64,000 nt of DNA from Methanomicrobiales archaeon (GCA_012729535.1 JAAYCY010000065.1:1-64000), one strand, 5' to 3'. Positions 1-8,118 are shown, counted from the stretch's first letter. Translations and numbers: made by a program. The notes: generated from the sequence alone by a model not told the origin.

Positions 1-307
1 AAGCTCAATCGGATACATATGACTACATCCACTACTCTGCAGCAACCCGCCGGACTTATCGCTCCATGCTTTTCACTCAAAAGGCCGCCATATCATCCAG
101 AATAGAAGGGACACAGAAATCCTATTCTGTTACCCTTCAGTCACCAAAATCAATACAATTACAGGTTCTTGTTGCAGGATTTTTCTTACCTTTTTTATGA
201 CCTTTATCATTGGAATTGTCATTGTAATTCTGGCGATTATTCTCCGGTACAAGATGCATCCGGATTACAGCAACACAAAAGAGATGGTCGTTCAAAATAA
301 CATGTAA
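1..307 (+). CDS. 3' end of an unidentified membrane-tail protein (partial)
   Basis: The window opens inside a reading frame that starts before base 1 and runs to TGA at 198-200. ATG 197-199 overlaps that stop and opens a 36-codon frame to TAA 305-307. This second frame encodes one hydrophobic segment (FIIGIVIVILAIILRY) and a short charged tail. Two readings are possible: a gene frameshifted in the T-rich stretch 179-196, with the membrane segment as its C-terminal anchor, or two ATGA-coupled genes. The upstream part (…SVTLQSPKSIQLQVL) is not recognised. The 5' end lies outside the window, so family and length cannot be given. Confidence 0.35.
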
Positions 308-350
308 AAAAAATCTATTCAAATCATCTTCATTCAACACCTGAAAAAAA

Positions 351-1709
351 TTAATAGGTATATTCAGGTGGCTCCCAAATATCATACGCACATTCCGCGT
401 TGGGACAGCAGTACCCGTTTGAACACCCGTGTTCACAATCCTTGTCTCTATACTTTTCTACGAACGAACCTCCTGAAGGATCGTCAGGTGAATACACATA
501 TTCACAATAATACTCTCTCGAGGTGTCCTCATCCAGGCAGATATCCTTGTTTATTTGAATCGGACCAGGATTTTCCGGATCTAACACTATTTCTGTATCG
601 CACAGGCAGTAGCCGTTGATACATCCGTTCGGGCATTCAATCTCTATTGCCTGAGGTCCGTTTTCTCCACAGATGTACTCAATAACATGGGTACCGTCTT
701 CAGAACAGCGTTCTGATACATTATATGAACAACGGGATTCTCCCCTTACCACGGTAGTTGTTGAACCTGGCGGTCCTGACGGGGTTGATACCTCCCTGGT
801 ACAGTGTTCAGTATACACCAGACTGGGGATTAAGGGATCAAGCCCGTCAGAATCTCTACACCCGCATCCATTTCCGGATACCTTGCCGTACAGTGTCTCC
901 CAATAGTAAACATCCCTCCCTTCTGAGGCTGAATACTGCGATAATTCCAGGCACGAAACACCGGTCAACCGTTCAATCTCAGGGCAGCAGTATACCTCGC
1001 CACTGACCAGCGGGAGAGAGCAAGCATCACAGAGATCTCCAACCCCGTCATGATCAATATCTCCCTGAGCGGGATCAGAAACATCCGGGCAGACATCGAA
1101 GAGGTTTCCGATTCCATCTCCGTCTGAATCCCCACTAAGAATAGATTGCGAACCGGTAATCGTGCCACTATCATGGATTGTCAGACTTGGACGCGGAGCC
1201 GGGGCAATAATTGTGACCACCTGATCAGAAATTTTCTTGGAACTGACTGGTATCGGGGATACCATTGGAACTCCCTCCGACTGGGGGGGTTTCTCCCTGA
1301 AACAGTACATCGGGTCTCCGGCATCAGACTGTCCACACAATATTTTGTCATTCGAACAGGAGATCATTCTCTTTTCTGTTGCCTGGTTCTCTGTCAGGCA
1401 AATACATGTTCCATTACAAGGTGTTGTCTCCTGACCTCCGGTATTAGCAGGGGTAATTTTCCTGAACGAAGTCCCAAGGATTTTCGGACTGACAACAACA
1501 GGAGAGATATTCGGCCTGAAACAAAAGAGAGGATCTCCATTTTTCGCTTTTCCACAGGAGATCATATCTTCTTCACACGGTACCATGTGTTTCTCTTTTG
1601 CCTGTAACGCGGTAAGACAGGTACAGCCATCAGGACATTGAATCGCAATGGATATTCCTGCCAGTAGAAGCACAACCAAAAATCCCAACACAATCCATCC
1701 GGTTTTCAT
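351..1709 (-). CDS. Secreted cysteine-rich protein with Ca-binding TSP3-like repeats
   Basis: A 452-residue exported protein of no named family. The start is ATG 1709, with AGGTGG just upstream; in-frame codons further up would put 34 residues before the signal peptide (residues 1-23). Residues 25-63 and 98-136 are two copies of a six-cysteine unit ending in GDPxxCFR. Residues about 194-230 carry thrombospondin type-3-like acidic repeats (DSDGDGIGN, DIDHDGVGD), which in known proteins bind calcium. The C-terminal half is again rich in cysteine. It is presumably a disulfide-stabilised cell-surface or extracellular protein. No membrane anchor or sorting motif is visible at the C-terminus. It is monocistronic and faces away from the neighbouring gap. 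Confidence 0.8.
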   Translation of the reverse strand: MKTGWIVLGFLVVLLLAGISIAIQCPDGCTCLTALQAKEKHMVPCEEDMISCGKAKNGDPLFCFRPNISPVVVSPKILGTSFRKITPANTGGQETTPCNGTCICLTENQATEKRMISCSNDKILCGQSDAGDPMYCFREKPPQSEGVPMVSPIPVSSKKISDQVVTIIAPAPRPSLTIHDSGTITGSQSILSGDSDGDGIGNLFDVCPDVSDPAQGDIDHDGVGDLCDACSLPLVSGEVYCCPEIERLTGVSCLELSQYSASEGRDVYYWETLYGKVSGNGCGCRDSDGLDPLIPSLVYTEHCTREVSTPSGPPGSTTTVVRGESRCSYNVSERCSEDGTHVIEYICGENGPQAIEIECPNGCINGYCLCDTEIVLDPENPGPIQINKDICLDEDTSREYYCEYVYSPDDPSGGSFVEKYRDKDCEHGCSNGYCCPNAECAYDIWEPPEYTY

Positions 1710-2046
1710 TAAACCACCTGAATGGAAATCAATCAGGACATATATAAGATTTCTTGGAGCAAACACAAAAAAAACAATCTGTGGATTGTAGAAATCCGGA
1801 GAACGATACAAATTCGATCAGGAAACAAAACAGGACCGGTTTCAGGTTTAAAATATTGCGCTGGTAAAATGAACATCCGGACAGGTAAACGAATTTTTTC
1901 TCTGTCTTTTTTTTATCTGATATTTCTAATATCCTGGGGAAGTTCAGAGGTCAAACAACCAATGACGTGCCACATGAAAACAGGTGAACAACCTCAGTCC
2001 ATAAACACAAATATGTTCACAGGGAGATGTACACAATCGTAGAGAT

Positions 2047-2259
2047 CTAAATCCCAACCGGAGGTATCACTCCAGCTGTTTCAATACTTCTCGACCAGAT
2101 ATTCAGATTCACCTTCATCGTACAAAGATCCATTCCAGTTTGATTTTTGTCATATGGAACGAGGGGATTATTCATGAATCTCAAAACACACTCTTTCACT
2201 CTTTTTACCAGTCTAATTAGTTTCGAAAAAAAATCTAATTCTACCTCTTTTTCCTTCAA
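2047..2259 (-). pseudogene. IS66-family transposase remnant (C-terminal part)
   Basis: A 70-codon open stretch whose middle reads NNPLVPYDKNQTGMDLCTMK. This resembles the IS66 transposase signature around the last acidic catalytic residue (NPLVPFDNNQAERDLRMMK in intact enzymes), but the Q-A-E-R-D core is changed to Q-T-G-M-D, so the catalytic glutamate is gone. The frame ends soon after and lacks the upstream helix-turn-helix and DDE parts. No terminal inverted repeats were identified. It is read as a degraded insertion-sequence fragment. The match is from memory of the family and short, so confidence is moderate. Confidence 0.45.
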
Positions 2260-2462
2260 AACAATGTACTAATGAAAGGATCAATCTTCTCATACCGAAA
2301 ATATGCACCTCACAAATAATTTATATAATGTAACTATTCAGATGGCCTGAGCGCTCTCCTCGGAATCACCCTAAAATCTCCCCAAATATCTCCTTTCATC
2401 TCTGAAAAAAGATTTCTACCAAAAGAACTTTTTATAATGAAATAAAGCGTTTTTTTATCAAA

Positions 2463-2683
2463 TGGACTTTCCAAGTGACTTCAGATTTCTTTAAGGCTGG
2501 ATTAGAACTTTATAAAAAACATCAGGATAAAACCTGGGATTTGACTGATTGAATATATCGTTTGCAGTTATGAAAGAACTAAATATCCTACATACTATGA
2601 CCAATGATGTTCATTTTACTCAGGCCGGATTTATAGCAATCATAAGAGCACCAGATTTCAAAACCATAATTTTGATATTATGA
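2463..2683 (+). pseudogene. PIN-domain ribonuclease remnant (VapC-like toxin)
   Basis: Two frames read together give the C-terminal part of a PIN-domain protein: LYKKHQDKTWDLTD up to about 2549, then after a frameshift ISFAVMKELNILHTMTNDVH and FTQAGF, ending at TGA 2681-2683. In intact relatives DKxWSLTDCxSFxVM is followed by a conserved late aspartate and the HFxQAGF motif. The frameshift falls where the catalytic D-C of LTDC should be. No start codon, N-terminal half or antitoxin gene is present. It is a dead toxin-type fragment next to another mobile-element remnant. Confidence 0.6.
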
Positions 2684-2738
2684 CCATGATAAATGGAAGT
2701 GAGTTAGGCTGACACATCAATTTCTTTTCACTCTCCGG

Positions 2739-2915
2739 ATTGACCGACAAAGCCACCGGACCTACAATAATAGGTTTAGGGGTTAGCCACTGTTCGGACA
2801 GGGTCAGCTGGGATTCGGTCATGTAACCCGGAGTATCGGGTATCCGGGTTTGTTTAGAGAAATTTTAGCACACCGGAGGGATTTCTGTTATTTGAACTGG
2901 TCCGGAGTGTTTGTT
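2739..2915. other. GC-rich patch with several inverted repeats (structured element or remnant)
   Basis: The patch stands out by base composition. It contains TGACCGA 2741-2747 opposite TCGGTCA 2815-2821, ACCTA/TAGGT around a six-base loop (2760-2775), CTGT-TCGG-ACAG (2790-2801), and AACCCGGA/TCCGGGTT (2825-2832 / 2843-2850, 10-base loop). This could be a folded RNA. A rival reading is a decayed coding fragment: the minus strand is open for about 65 codons here with ordinary codon choice. TCCGG/CCGGA words are common in this genome and make chance stems likely. Confidence 0.25.
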
Positions 2916-3083
2916 CATGGTTTGGATGATAGATAATTACATCTTCTTTTGATGAATTACTGAATTTTTATTGGGTTTTCAGGGTGTAATTTTTTAGAGA
3001 GGCACCAATGATATTGATACCCGATTCATTCGATAAAACACAAATGAGATATCTTAACTAATCCGGAGGCAATAAAATCTCTT

Positions 3084-3497
3084 ATGGTTAAGTGGGTATT
3101 ACTTACTTTGTTGTTTATTAGTGCATCAATGACGATGGTATTGGCTGATTATCCGGATTTGAAGGGAACCTGGCATGCAGATTCGGGTGATATCTATATC
3201 ATTGGCGACAAAATTGAGGAATCAACAGCCGGGGTAAATGACTGGGTAATTGAAGAACAAAGCGACAAAGTCATCAAGGGAACAAAATCTTTTCTGACTG
3301 GGGAAGAAATTATTAACGAAACATTTGTGGGCGTTTTCGATTCAGAAGGTAAATCATTGTATTTCTTAGATCAACAGGGAGGACTCTCTTTTGGAACTCT
3401 TACAGATCCGGATACATTATCTATTACGTTATTAAATCCGGGGTCGATGAAAGAAGATGGTGAAATGATGGTTATATTAACTCTGAAAAGAACATAA
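3084..3497 (+). CDS. Small secreted protein of unknown function
   Basis: A 137-residue protein with a signal peptide (residues 1-21, hydrophobic MVKWVLLTLLFISAS… ending VLA). The mature part (about 115 residues) is predicted to be mostly beta strand: GTWHADSGDIYIIGDKI, VIKGTKSF and GVFDSEGKSLYFLDQQ recall small lipocalin-like or beta-barrel ligand-binding folds, but no motif fixes the family. GGAGG lies 14-18 bases before ATG 3084, longer than usual spacing. The gene ends just before a strong terminator, so it is transcribed alone. Confidence 0.7.
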   Translation: MVKWVLLTLLFISASMTMVLADYPDLKGTWHADSGDIYIIGDKIEESTAGVNDWVIEEQSDKVIKGTKSFLTGEEIINETFVGVFDSEGKSLYFLDQQGGLSFGTLTDPDTLSITLLNPGSMKEDGEMMVILTLKRT

Positions 3498-3535
3498 AAC
3501 TCTTTTTCTAAACATAGATCTGAAAAAACTGATCC

Positions 3536-3558
3536 ATCCCGAACCATTCGGGATTTTT
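3536..3558 (+). terminator. Hairpin terminator after the small secreted gene
   Basis: ATCCCGAA (3536-3543) pairs perfectly with TTCGGGAT (3547-3554) around a three-base loop, followed by a T run (3554-3558). It sits 39 bases after the stop at 3497. The stem is nearly symmetrical, but the T tract fits plus-strand termination. Confidence 0.75.
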
Positions 3559-3737
3559 AACGATTAAACCCATATTATAATATTTTTAACAGGTGGAATC
3601 CATCAGAGTAATCGTAAGGTATTCGGTAAAATCCGGTTTCGATAGGAAAAAAAGGTATACAATTTCTACATGGCTCTTCGTCAGCTTCAGGGGGTATGAT
3701 TCAGATTGAATGAAAAAAGAGTTAGGGTAATACCTGC

Positions 3738-4493
3738 TTAATCAGGAAGAGGAAATGGCCACATTGCAATGGTATTGGAAGGAATTCCCTCGTGCGATTT
3801 CCCATAAAAATTTGCTGCATAGCCTCTAGTTGGATCAAAGTTTCCTTTCACCGTTTCAAGTGAAATTGTATTTTCCGCAACAGGAGAAGGTGAAGAACTT
3901 GACGGATCAAACGTCTGCAGAATCAGGTGGTTTTCATCTGGATCGATAATGAGCCGATCCTGTCTCTTTATATAAAACTCATTATCAGGGACATCACTGA
4001 CACCACCCCTTAACATGTAACTGTCATATTTATCGCCAATTATCAGATCTGCATCCCTGCTGTAACCAAGAACACCAGAAGAGACTAAAAGATGATTTCC
4101 ATCCGTTTTCACAAGGGAATAGATGATATATCGTGAAGAGTTCTCTGCCAGATAATCTGCAAACTGACGAAGTGTCCACTCCGAGTAGGGTTCTGTCTTG
4201 AGAGGTGCAGAAAAATATTCTTCATCTATCACATTGAATGGAAGCGATCCACTCTTTAATTGTATCAGAGCATTGGATATAACCTCCGGACTCTGAATGA
4301 TTTGTTTTCCGTCAAATAATGTAGTCCCCTTTTCTATTGTGCTTATCCCATCAGTCGGGGAGATGTTGTTTTTCTCTAACGTAACCAGAGGTTTGATAGG
4401 TTTTAGTTCAATAGCCGCTACAGAAGAAACCGAGATGAGACAAAGAAATAATCCGGTAATCATCAGCAATATCAGAATCATTCGATACTTCAT
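3738..4493 (-). CDS. Secreted paralog A of a lineage-specific three-gene family
   Basis: A 251-residue exported protein. The start is ATG 4493, where the signal peptide (about residues 1-26, MKYRMILILLMITG…) begins and AGGGTG lies upstream. It shares with the next two genes an N-terminal segment after the signal peptide, the block WTLRQFADYL, the phrase GVLGYS followed by D-x-I-x-GDK/QYD, and a proline-rich WPxPxP end. No catalytic motif is recognisable. With genes at 4645-5400 and 5544-6305 it forms a tandem array on the minus strand, and its upstream DNA is nearly identical to that of the middle copy. Function is unknown; a cell-surface role is inferred from export only. Confidence 0.75.
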   Translation of the reverse strand: MKYRMILILLMITGLFLCLISVSSVAAIELKPIKPLVTLEKNNISPTDGISTIEKGTTLFDGKQIIQSPEVISNALIQLKSGSLPFNVIDEEYFSAPLKTEPYSEWTLRQFADYLAENSSRYIIYSLVKTDGNHLLVSSGVLGYSRDADLIIGDKYDSYMLRGGVSDVPDNEFYIKRQDRLIIDPDENHLILQTFDPSSSSPSPVAENTISLETVKGNFDPTRGYAANFYGKSHEGIPSNTIAMWPFPLPD

Positions 4494-4620
4494 AACACAC
4501 CCTAATATGAGCAAATGGTAGTGAACATATATATATTTACTGGTGGAGAACGGACAATTTAGGATCATGCAGAAATGCAAGTGAAATACTTTTCGAACGG
4601 GTGAAATTTCAATTAAAAAA
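4494..4620 (-). promoter_or_regulatory. Duplicated promoter region, copy 1
   Basis: Read on the minus strand, a TATA-like ATATATATAT tract (4528-4537) lies 35-45 bases before ATG 4493, with CAGTAAA on its upstream side as a BRE-like element and AGGGTGTG as ribosome-binding site. The whole block from the start codon to about 4620 is repeated with few changes at 5401-5530. The far end (TTTTTTAATTGAAATTTCAC on the minus strand) is the T-rich tail of the preceding gene. Confidence 0.6.
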
Positions 4621-4644
4621 GAAGAAAACAGGTCATTCAACTGT

Positions 4645-5400
4645 TTATTCTGGAAGTGGATATGGCCACAGCGTTAGGATAACAATTGGGGGATCCCAAT
4701 CCGTTCTTCCGTAAAAGTGATTTGGGAAGCCACCGTTAGAGGCAATTCGACTATTAAAATGTTCAATCATAATTGTGTATTCCAAATCCGGGGACGGGGA
4801 TGAACTTGATGAATAAAATTCCTGAATTATCAACTGGTTTAATTCTGGATCAATTATTAGCCGATACGAACCTAAGAGCCTCGTTAAACCGCAGTAGTCA
4901 GGGTAAACAGGACAAGAAAAATAATACTTGTCATATTGATCTCCGGTGATGAGATCTATACTCGGGCTGTACCCCAGAACTCCTTCAGATATCAAAATAT
5001 AATCTCCATTCGTTCTCATGAGTGAATATTGAATAGTCCGTGAAGAATTCGCTTCAAGATAATCCGCAAACTGACGAAGAGTCCAATCCCAGTATGGTTC
5101 TCCATGAGGTCCTGCCTGATCTTCAGATTCTTCATCACCATAGTTTAGATAGATACCACTCTTCATATTTTTTAGTGCATTGGATATAACCTCCGGACTC
5201 TGAATTATCTCTGTCCCGTCAAATAATCTGGTCCCCACTGCTTTTGTGAGAGTATAAGAAGTCGGGGAGAGATTTTTTTTCTCCAATGAAGCAACGGATT
5301 TGGAAATTTTGGGTTCAAGTGCCGTTACAGAAGAAACAGAGAGTATACAGAGCAATAATACTGTTATCATCAGCAATGCCAGAGTTTTTCGATACTTCAT
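4645..5400 (-). CDS. Secreted paralog B of a lineage-specific three-gene family
   Basis: A 251-residue paralog of the genes on either side. The start is ATG 5400 (MKYRKTLALLMIT…), giving a signal peptide of about 27 residues ending near TALEP; AGGGTG precedes it. WTLRQFADYL and GVLGYS are conserved, as is the WPYPLPE end. It carries two cysteines in the sequence around SCPVYPDYCG that the other copies lack, a possible disulfide loop. It is closest to copy C over the first 60 mature residues (LEPKISKSxASLEKKNLSPT) but shares its promoter with copy A, which suggests gene conversion or two rounds of duplication. Confidence 0.75.
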   Translation of the reverse strand: MKYRKTLALLMITVLLLCILSVSSVTALEPKISKSVASLEKKNLSPTSYTLTKAVGTRLFDGTEIIQSPEVISNALKNMKSGIYLNYGDEESEDQAGPHGEPYWDWTLRQFADYLEANSSRTIQYSLMRTNGDYILISEGVLGYSPSIDLITGDQYDKYYFSCPVYPDYCGLTRLLGSYRLIIDPELNQLIIQEFYSSSSSPSPDLEYTIMIEHFNSRIASNGGFPNHFYGRTDWDPPIVILTLWPYPLPE

Positions 5401-5530
5401 AACACACCCTAATATGAGCAAATGGTAATGAATATATATATATTTACTGGTGGAGAACGGACATTTTAGGAAGCAACAGAAATGCAAATGAATACATATC
5501 GAACTGGTGAAATTTCAATTAAAAAAGAAA
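5401..5530 (-). promoter_or_regulatory. Duplicated promoter region, copy 2
   Basis: Near-identical to 4494-4620. On the minus strand it has a TATA-like ATATATATA tract centred near 5438, a BRE-like CAGTAAA before it, and AGGGTGTG before ATG 5400. Retention of the full spacer implies that the tandem duplication included the promoter and that A and B are likely co-regulated but separately transcribed. Confidence 0.6.
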
Positions 5531-5543
5531 AATTCTGGTTTAT

Positions 5544-6305
5544 TCAGGTCCCAGGCATTGGGATTGGATTTGGCCATATTGATAGAATCACAACCGGACG
5601 AACCGCAGATACGACACCATAGAAAGGTCTCGCTCTGCCGAAAAAAGAAATTGTATTAGGACCGCTGGGAGTCATACTAAGATCTATTAATTCTTCCGAG
5701 AGAGGGGTTGGATTACCTTCCACATAATTTTGTAATACTAATTGATTTTCATCGGGTAAAATCGTGATGCGCCATTGACTAGAATGTTTCCGAAATACTC
5801 CATCGTTTGCAACATTCTCAATTCTAGTGCCATAAACATCAAATTTATCTCCGGTGATCTGATCCTGTACCAAACTATATCCAAGGACACCACTTGATAC
5901 TGATGTTAATGATCCAGCTGTGGTTTCAATTGAATAAAGGAGAGTATTCGAAGTATTTGATGCAAGATAATCGGCAAACTGGCGAAGAGTCCAATCCCAA
6001 TAGCGAACCTCTTCAGATGGCGAACTATCAGGTAATTCTTCCTCACTACTCAACTCATGAACACTCTTCAGCAATTTAAATGAATCAGATAATACGGTTG
6101 AATCCTGAATAATCTCTGTCCCGTCAAATAATTTGGTCCCCACTGTTTTTGTGAGAGTATAAGTAGTAGGGGAGAGATTTTTTTTCTCCAATGAAGCAAG
6201 GGATTTAGATATTTTTGGTTCAAGTGCCATTACAGTAGTAACCGAGATAATCCCCAGCAATAGGCAGGTTATCATCAATAATACCAGAAGTCTACAATAT
6301 CTCAT
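5544..6305 (-). CDS. Secreted paralog C of a lineage-specific three-gene family
   Basis: A 253-residue protein with signal peptide MRYCRLLVLLMITCLLLG… and the family blocks ALEPKISKSLASLEKKNLSP, WTLRQFADYL, GVLGYS and a WPNPIPMPGT end. The promoter differs from those of copies A and B: a TATATAAAT-type box appears on the minus strand near 6340. This copy is at the head of the array and may be the oldest. No enzyme or binding motif is recognised. Confidence that it is a gene is high because three diverged copies keep an open frame and the same residues. Confidence 0.75.
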   Translation of the reverse strand: MRYCRLLVLLMITCLLLGIISVTTVMALEPKISKSLASLEKKNLSPTTYTLTKTVGTKLFDGTEIIQDSTVLSDSFKLLKSVHELSSEEELPDSSPSEEVRYWDWTLRQFADYLASNTSNTLLYSIETTAGSLTSVSSGVLGYSLVQDQITGDKFDVYGTRIENVANDGVFRKHSSQWRITILPDENQLVLQNYVEGNPTPLSEELIDLSMTPSGPNTISFFGRARPFYGVVSAVRPVVILSIWPNPIPMPGT

Positions 6306-6545
6306 TTAATACACTCTCACAATGACCAGCTTGCAATAATATTATATAAATATTCTGTCCGTTTATATACTGAATTACCCAAGACTAATAACAGTGCCGT
6401 GAACCTTATTCTGAACTGAATTTTAGGATTATAAAACCAGTTTATTATCGAAAAAAGGGAAGTAATAGAACTGACAGAAAGAGGAAAGAAATAGAAGAGA
6501 ATTTCTCCCCTCTATAATTACTTTGGATTGTTCGATCTTACGGGA

Positions 6546-6734
6546 TTATAACGCCACAAAACCCTGTTCTTCAACTATTTTTTGTCCATCCGGACTTAAT
6601 ACAAAGTCAAGGAACTCTTTTGCCAGGCCTTCAGGTTCTCCCTTAGTCACAAAGTATAACTCACGGGACAGGGGATATGAACCAGACTTGACCGATGCAA
6701 GCGTTGTTTTCCATATATTTCTCTCTATTGCGAA
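6546..6734 (-). pseudogene. PstS phosphate-binding protein remnant (C-terminus only)
   Basis: On the minus strand, codons down to TAA 6548-6546 read SVKSGSYPLSRELYFVTKGE, then EFLDFVLSPDGQKIVEEQGF and VAL. This is the C-terminal lobe of a phosphate-binding protein and aligns with the end of the intact copy at 9034-9930 (TVKEKAYPLSRPLLLLTKGQ … FLDGMKGQEIITEEGF). Upstream the frame meets a stop at about 6735, so roughly 85% of the gene is missing. It is a dead second PstS locus. Confidence 0.7.
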
Positions 6735-6837
6735 TTATATGAAGGGCATGGTGAATTGATAATAGATGAAAAAGAGAATACCTGAATTATCCTGATTTTG
6801 TTTCTTTTCTGAAATTTTCATGATTATCAGAAAAGAT

Positions 6838-7374
6838 TCAATTACAGGAACGTACGATATCCTGTATCGCCTTTACAGTCATTTCATTCTTCAGGACCTT
6901 TCCCTTCTCCTCACTAATGCCCTCAATCGTACCAATAATATCCATCTCATGTTCCCGTGCAAAGTGCCTCATCGTGTCAATGGTATGTCCTGTCCCTGAT
7001 TCTGCACAAGTTGCAATCAGAATTACTTTTTTCCCTTTTAACATTTTTTTATGCCATAATGAAAAAGTCCGATCAATGAATGCTTTCAGTGAGGCACTTA
7101 CATCAGAGAAATAAACCGGAGATCCCAGAATAATCAGATCACTTTTCAGCATCTTATCAGCAATTTTTTGAAAATCATCACGGACGACACATTTGTCTTT
7201 TTTTGCACATGACAGACAGGACTTGCATGGATGAATGTTCATTCTGGCAACATTGTAGCACTTGTTTTTATATCCCGGAATTTTTTCAGATGATAACTGT
7301 TTGTCAAATTCTTTCAGTATTGCGTTAGTATTTCCGTTGTTTCTTCTACTTCCACAGATCATAATAGTTTTCAT
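6838..7374 (-). CDS. Iron-sulfur flavoprotein, NADPH-dependent FMN reductase family
   Basis: A 178-residue flavodoxin-fold protein. It starts MKTIMICGSRRNNGNT, the FMN phosphate-binding GSxRxxGNT loop. Cysteines C50, C53, C56 and C62 form the compact C-x2-C-x2-C-x5-C motif of archaeal iron-sulfur flavoproteins (Isf), which ligates a 4Fe-4S cluster. GSPVYFSDVSASLKAFIDR is the second FMN-contacting loop. Known Isf proteins accept electrons from ferredoxin and help against O2 or peroxide; that role here is inferred. It lies just downstream of the ribbon-helix-helix gene on the same strand with a 65-bp spacer that shares a 12-bp motif with that gene's promoter. Confidence 0.88.
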   Translation of the reverse strand: MKTIMICGSRRNNGNTNAILKEFDKQLSSEKIPGYKNKCYNVARMNIHPCKSCLSCAKKDKCVVRDDFQKIADKMLKSDLIILGSPVYFSDVSASLKAFIDRTFSLWHKKMLKGKKVILIATCAESGTGHTIDTMRHFAREHEMDIIGTIEGISEEKGKVLKNEMTVKAIQDIVRSCN

Positions 7375-7391
7375 AGTACCTGTTTACCCCA

Positions 7392-7403
7392 TGTAATCAT
7401 AAC
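7392..7403. promoter_or_regulatory. 12-bp motif, copy 1, before the flavoprotein gene
   Basis: TGTAATCATAAC lies 18 bases before the flavoprotein start (7374). Its exact reverse complement, GTTATGATTACA, is at 7693-7704 before the ribbon-helix-helix gene. A shared regulator site is inferred. Confidence 0.5.
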
Positions 7404-7439
7404 ATATTGAGCTTGCATTACCATAAGTACTAATTTAGC

Positions 7440-7685
7440 TTATACCTTCTTTTCTAATTTTTTTCCACATTTACAACAGAATATCGCATCCTCCGGATTC
7501 TGATAATTGCATGGCAGGCACAATCCAGGGATTGGCGGATTTAATTTTTCAACCAGTATGGCAATAATCGCTTCAGACATAGAATGTAATTCATATTCAA
7601 CAACATAATTGTCAAGAGCTTCCTTCAATTCAATCGGCATACGAATTGACACACTCGCATGTCGTTTTACTTTTGATTTTGCCAC
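7440..7685 (-). CDS. Ribbon-helix-helix regulator with C-terminal zinc ribbon
   Basis: An 81-residue protein starting at GTG 7685. Residues 8-47 (HASVSIRMPIELKEALDNYV … SMSEAIIAILVEKL) are a ribbon-helix-helix DNA-binding domain of the CopG/Arc type. C56-x2-C59 and C70-x2-C73 form a rubredoxin-like zinc ribbon after a proline linker. RHH proteins bind DNA as dimers on short palindromes and usually repress their own promoter. The 12-bp repeat and the TTACAC/GTGTAA palindrome upstream are candidate targets. A zinc- or redox-sensing role is inferred from the ribbon and the neighbouring Fe-S flavoprotein. Confidence 0.82.
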   Translation of the reverse strand: MAKSKVKRHASVSIRMPIELKEALDNYVVEYELHSMSEAIIAILVEKLNPPIPGLCLPCNYQNPEDAIFCCKCGKKLEKKV

Positions 7686-7686
7686 G

Positions 7687-7739
7687 TATTACGTTATGAT
7701 TACAACAAGTAATATTTTTTTTGGTTACACCATGTGTAA
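7687..7739. promoter_or_regulatory. Operator cluster before the ribbon-helix-helix gene
   Basis: Three signals crowd the 55 bases before GTG 7685: TATTAC (7687-7692) facing GTAATA (7709-7714); GTTATGATTACA (7693-7704), the exact reverse complement of the motif at 7392-7403; and the palindrome TTACAC-cat-GTGTAA (7725-7739). All share a TGTAAT/ATTACA core. They fit an autoregulatory operator of the adjacent RHH protein, inferred only. Confidence 0.5.
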
Positions 7740-8118
7740 TCCACAGATTCTCAAGGCAACATAAACACTATGAATACTTCAGAATAGTGATTACTTGGTT
7801 CATATTACACATGTTTTTATGGGCTCTATTGAGTCTCCATTCAAAAAAATGCGTAAATGTACATATTATTTCATATGTCCGCTAACTCGTATGTCAGTGG
7901 CACCGGTATTAAGCAAACAGGTATCTTTTTCATTTGTCAACCACCCCAAGTTTATGAATAGTTGTATTTTTACAATCCTGCTGGCCAGTATGTTAGCTCC
8001 TTACGGAATAATTTGTACTGGTGACCGATTACTCTAATTTTTCAGGTAAAACAGATTATCAGGTCTGATTAATCCCATTATATCAATATCAATTTTGAAC
8101 GGCAGTTTAAAAAAAAAT
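7740..8118. other. Gap with no recognisable gene
   Basis: AT-rich sequence. An 80-codon plus-strand frame (7795-8037) has no Shine-Dalgarno sequence, odd composition and no family resemblance. Another ATTACA box occurs near 7804. The minus strand has a short open stretch at 8034-8110 ending in LPFKIDIDIMGLIRPDNLFY, which is not recognised. Confidence 0.5.

Larger units (their letters stand above)
1710..3083. other. Long gap holding gene remnants
   Basis: About 1.37 kb without an intact recognisable gene. It contains an IS66 transposase remnant (2047-2259, minus), a PIN-domain remnant (2463-2683, plus) and a GC-rich patch with inverted repeats (2739-2915). A 57-codon frame from ATG 1869 to 2042 (plus) starts with a signal-peptide-like stretch, but it has no convincing Shine-Dalgarno sequence and no family resemblance, so it is not called. 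The rest is AT-rich. Confidence 0.6.

Noticed and set aside
1722-2042. 106-codon plus-strand frame upstream of the Cys-rich gene
   Set aside because: It overlaps the start and promoter of the minus-strand gene, lacks a Shine-Dalgarno sequence and resembles no family. The 57-codon version from ATG 1869 has a signal-peptide-like start but is not strong enough to call.
7795-8037. 80-codon plus-strand frame in the gap
   Set aside because: No ribosome-binding site, unusual residue composition and no recognisable motif; probably chance.
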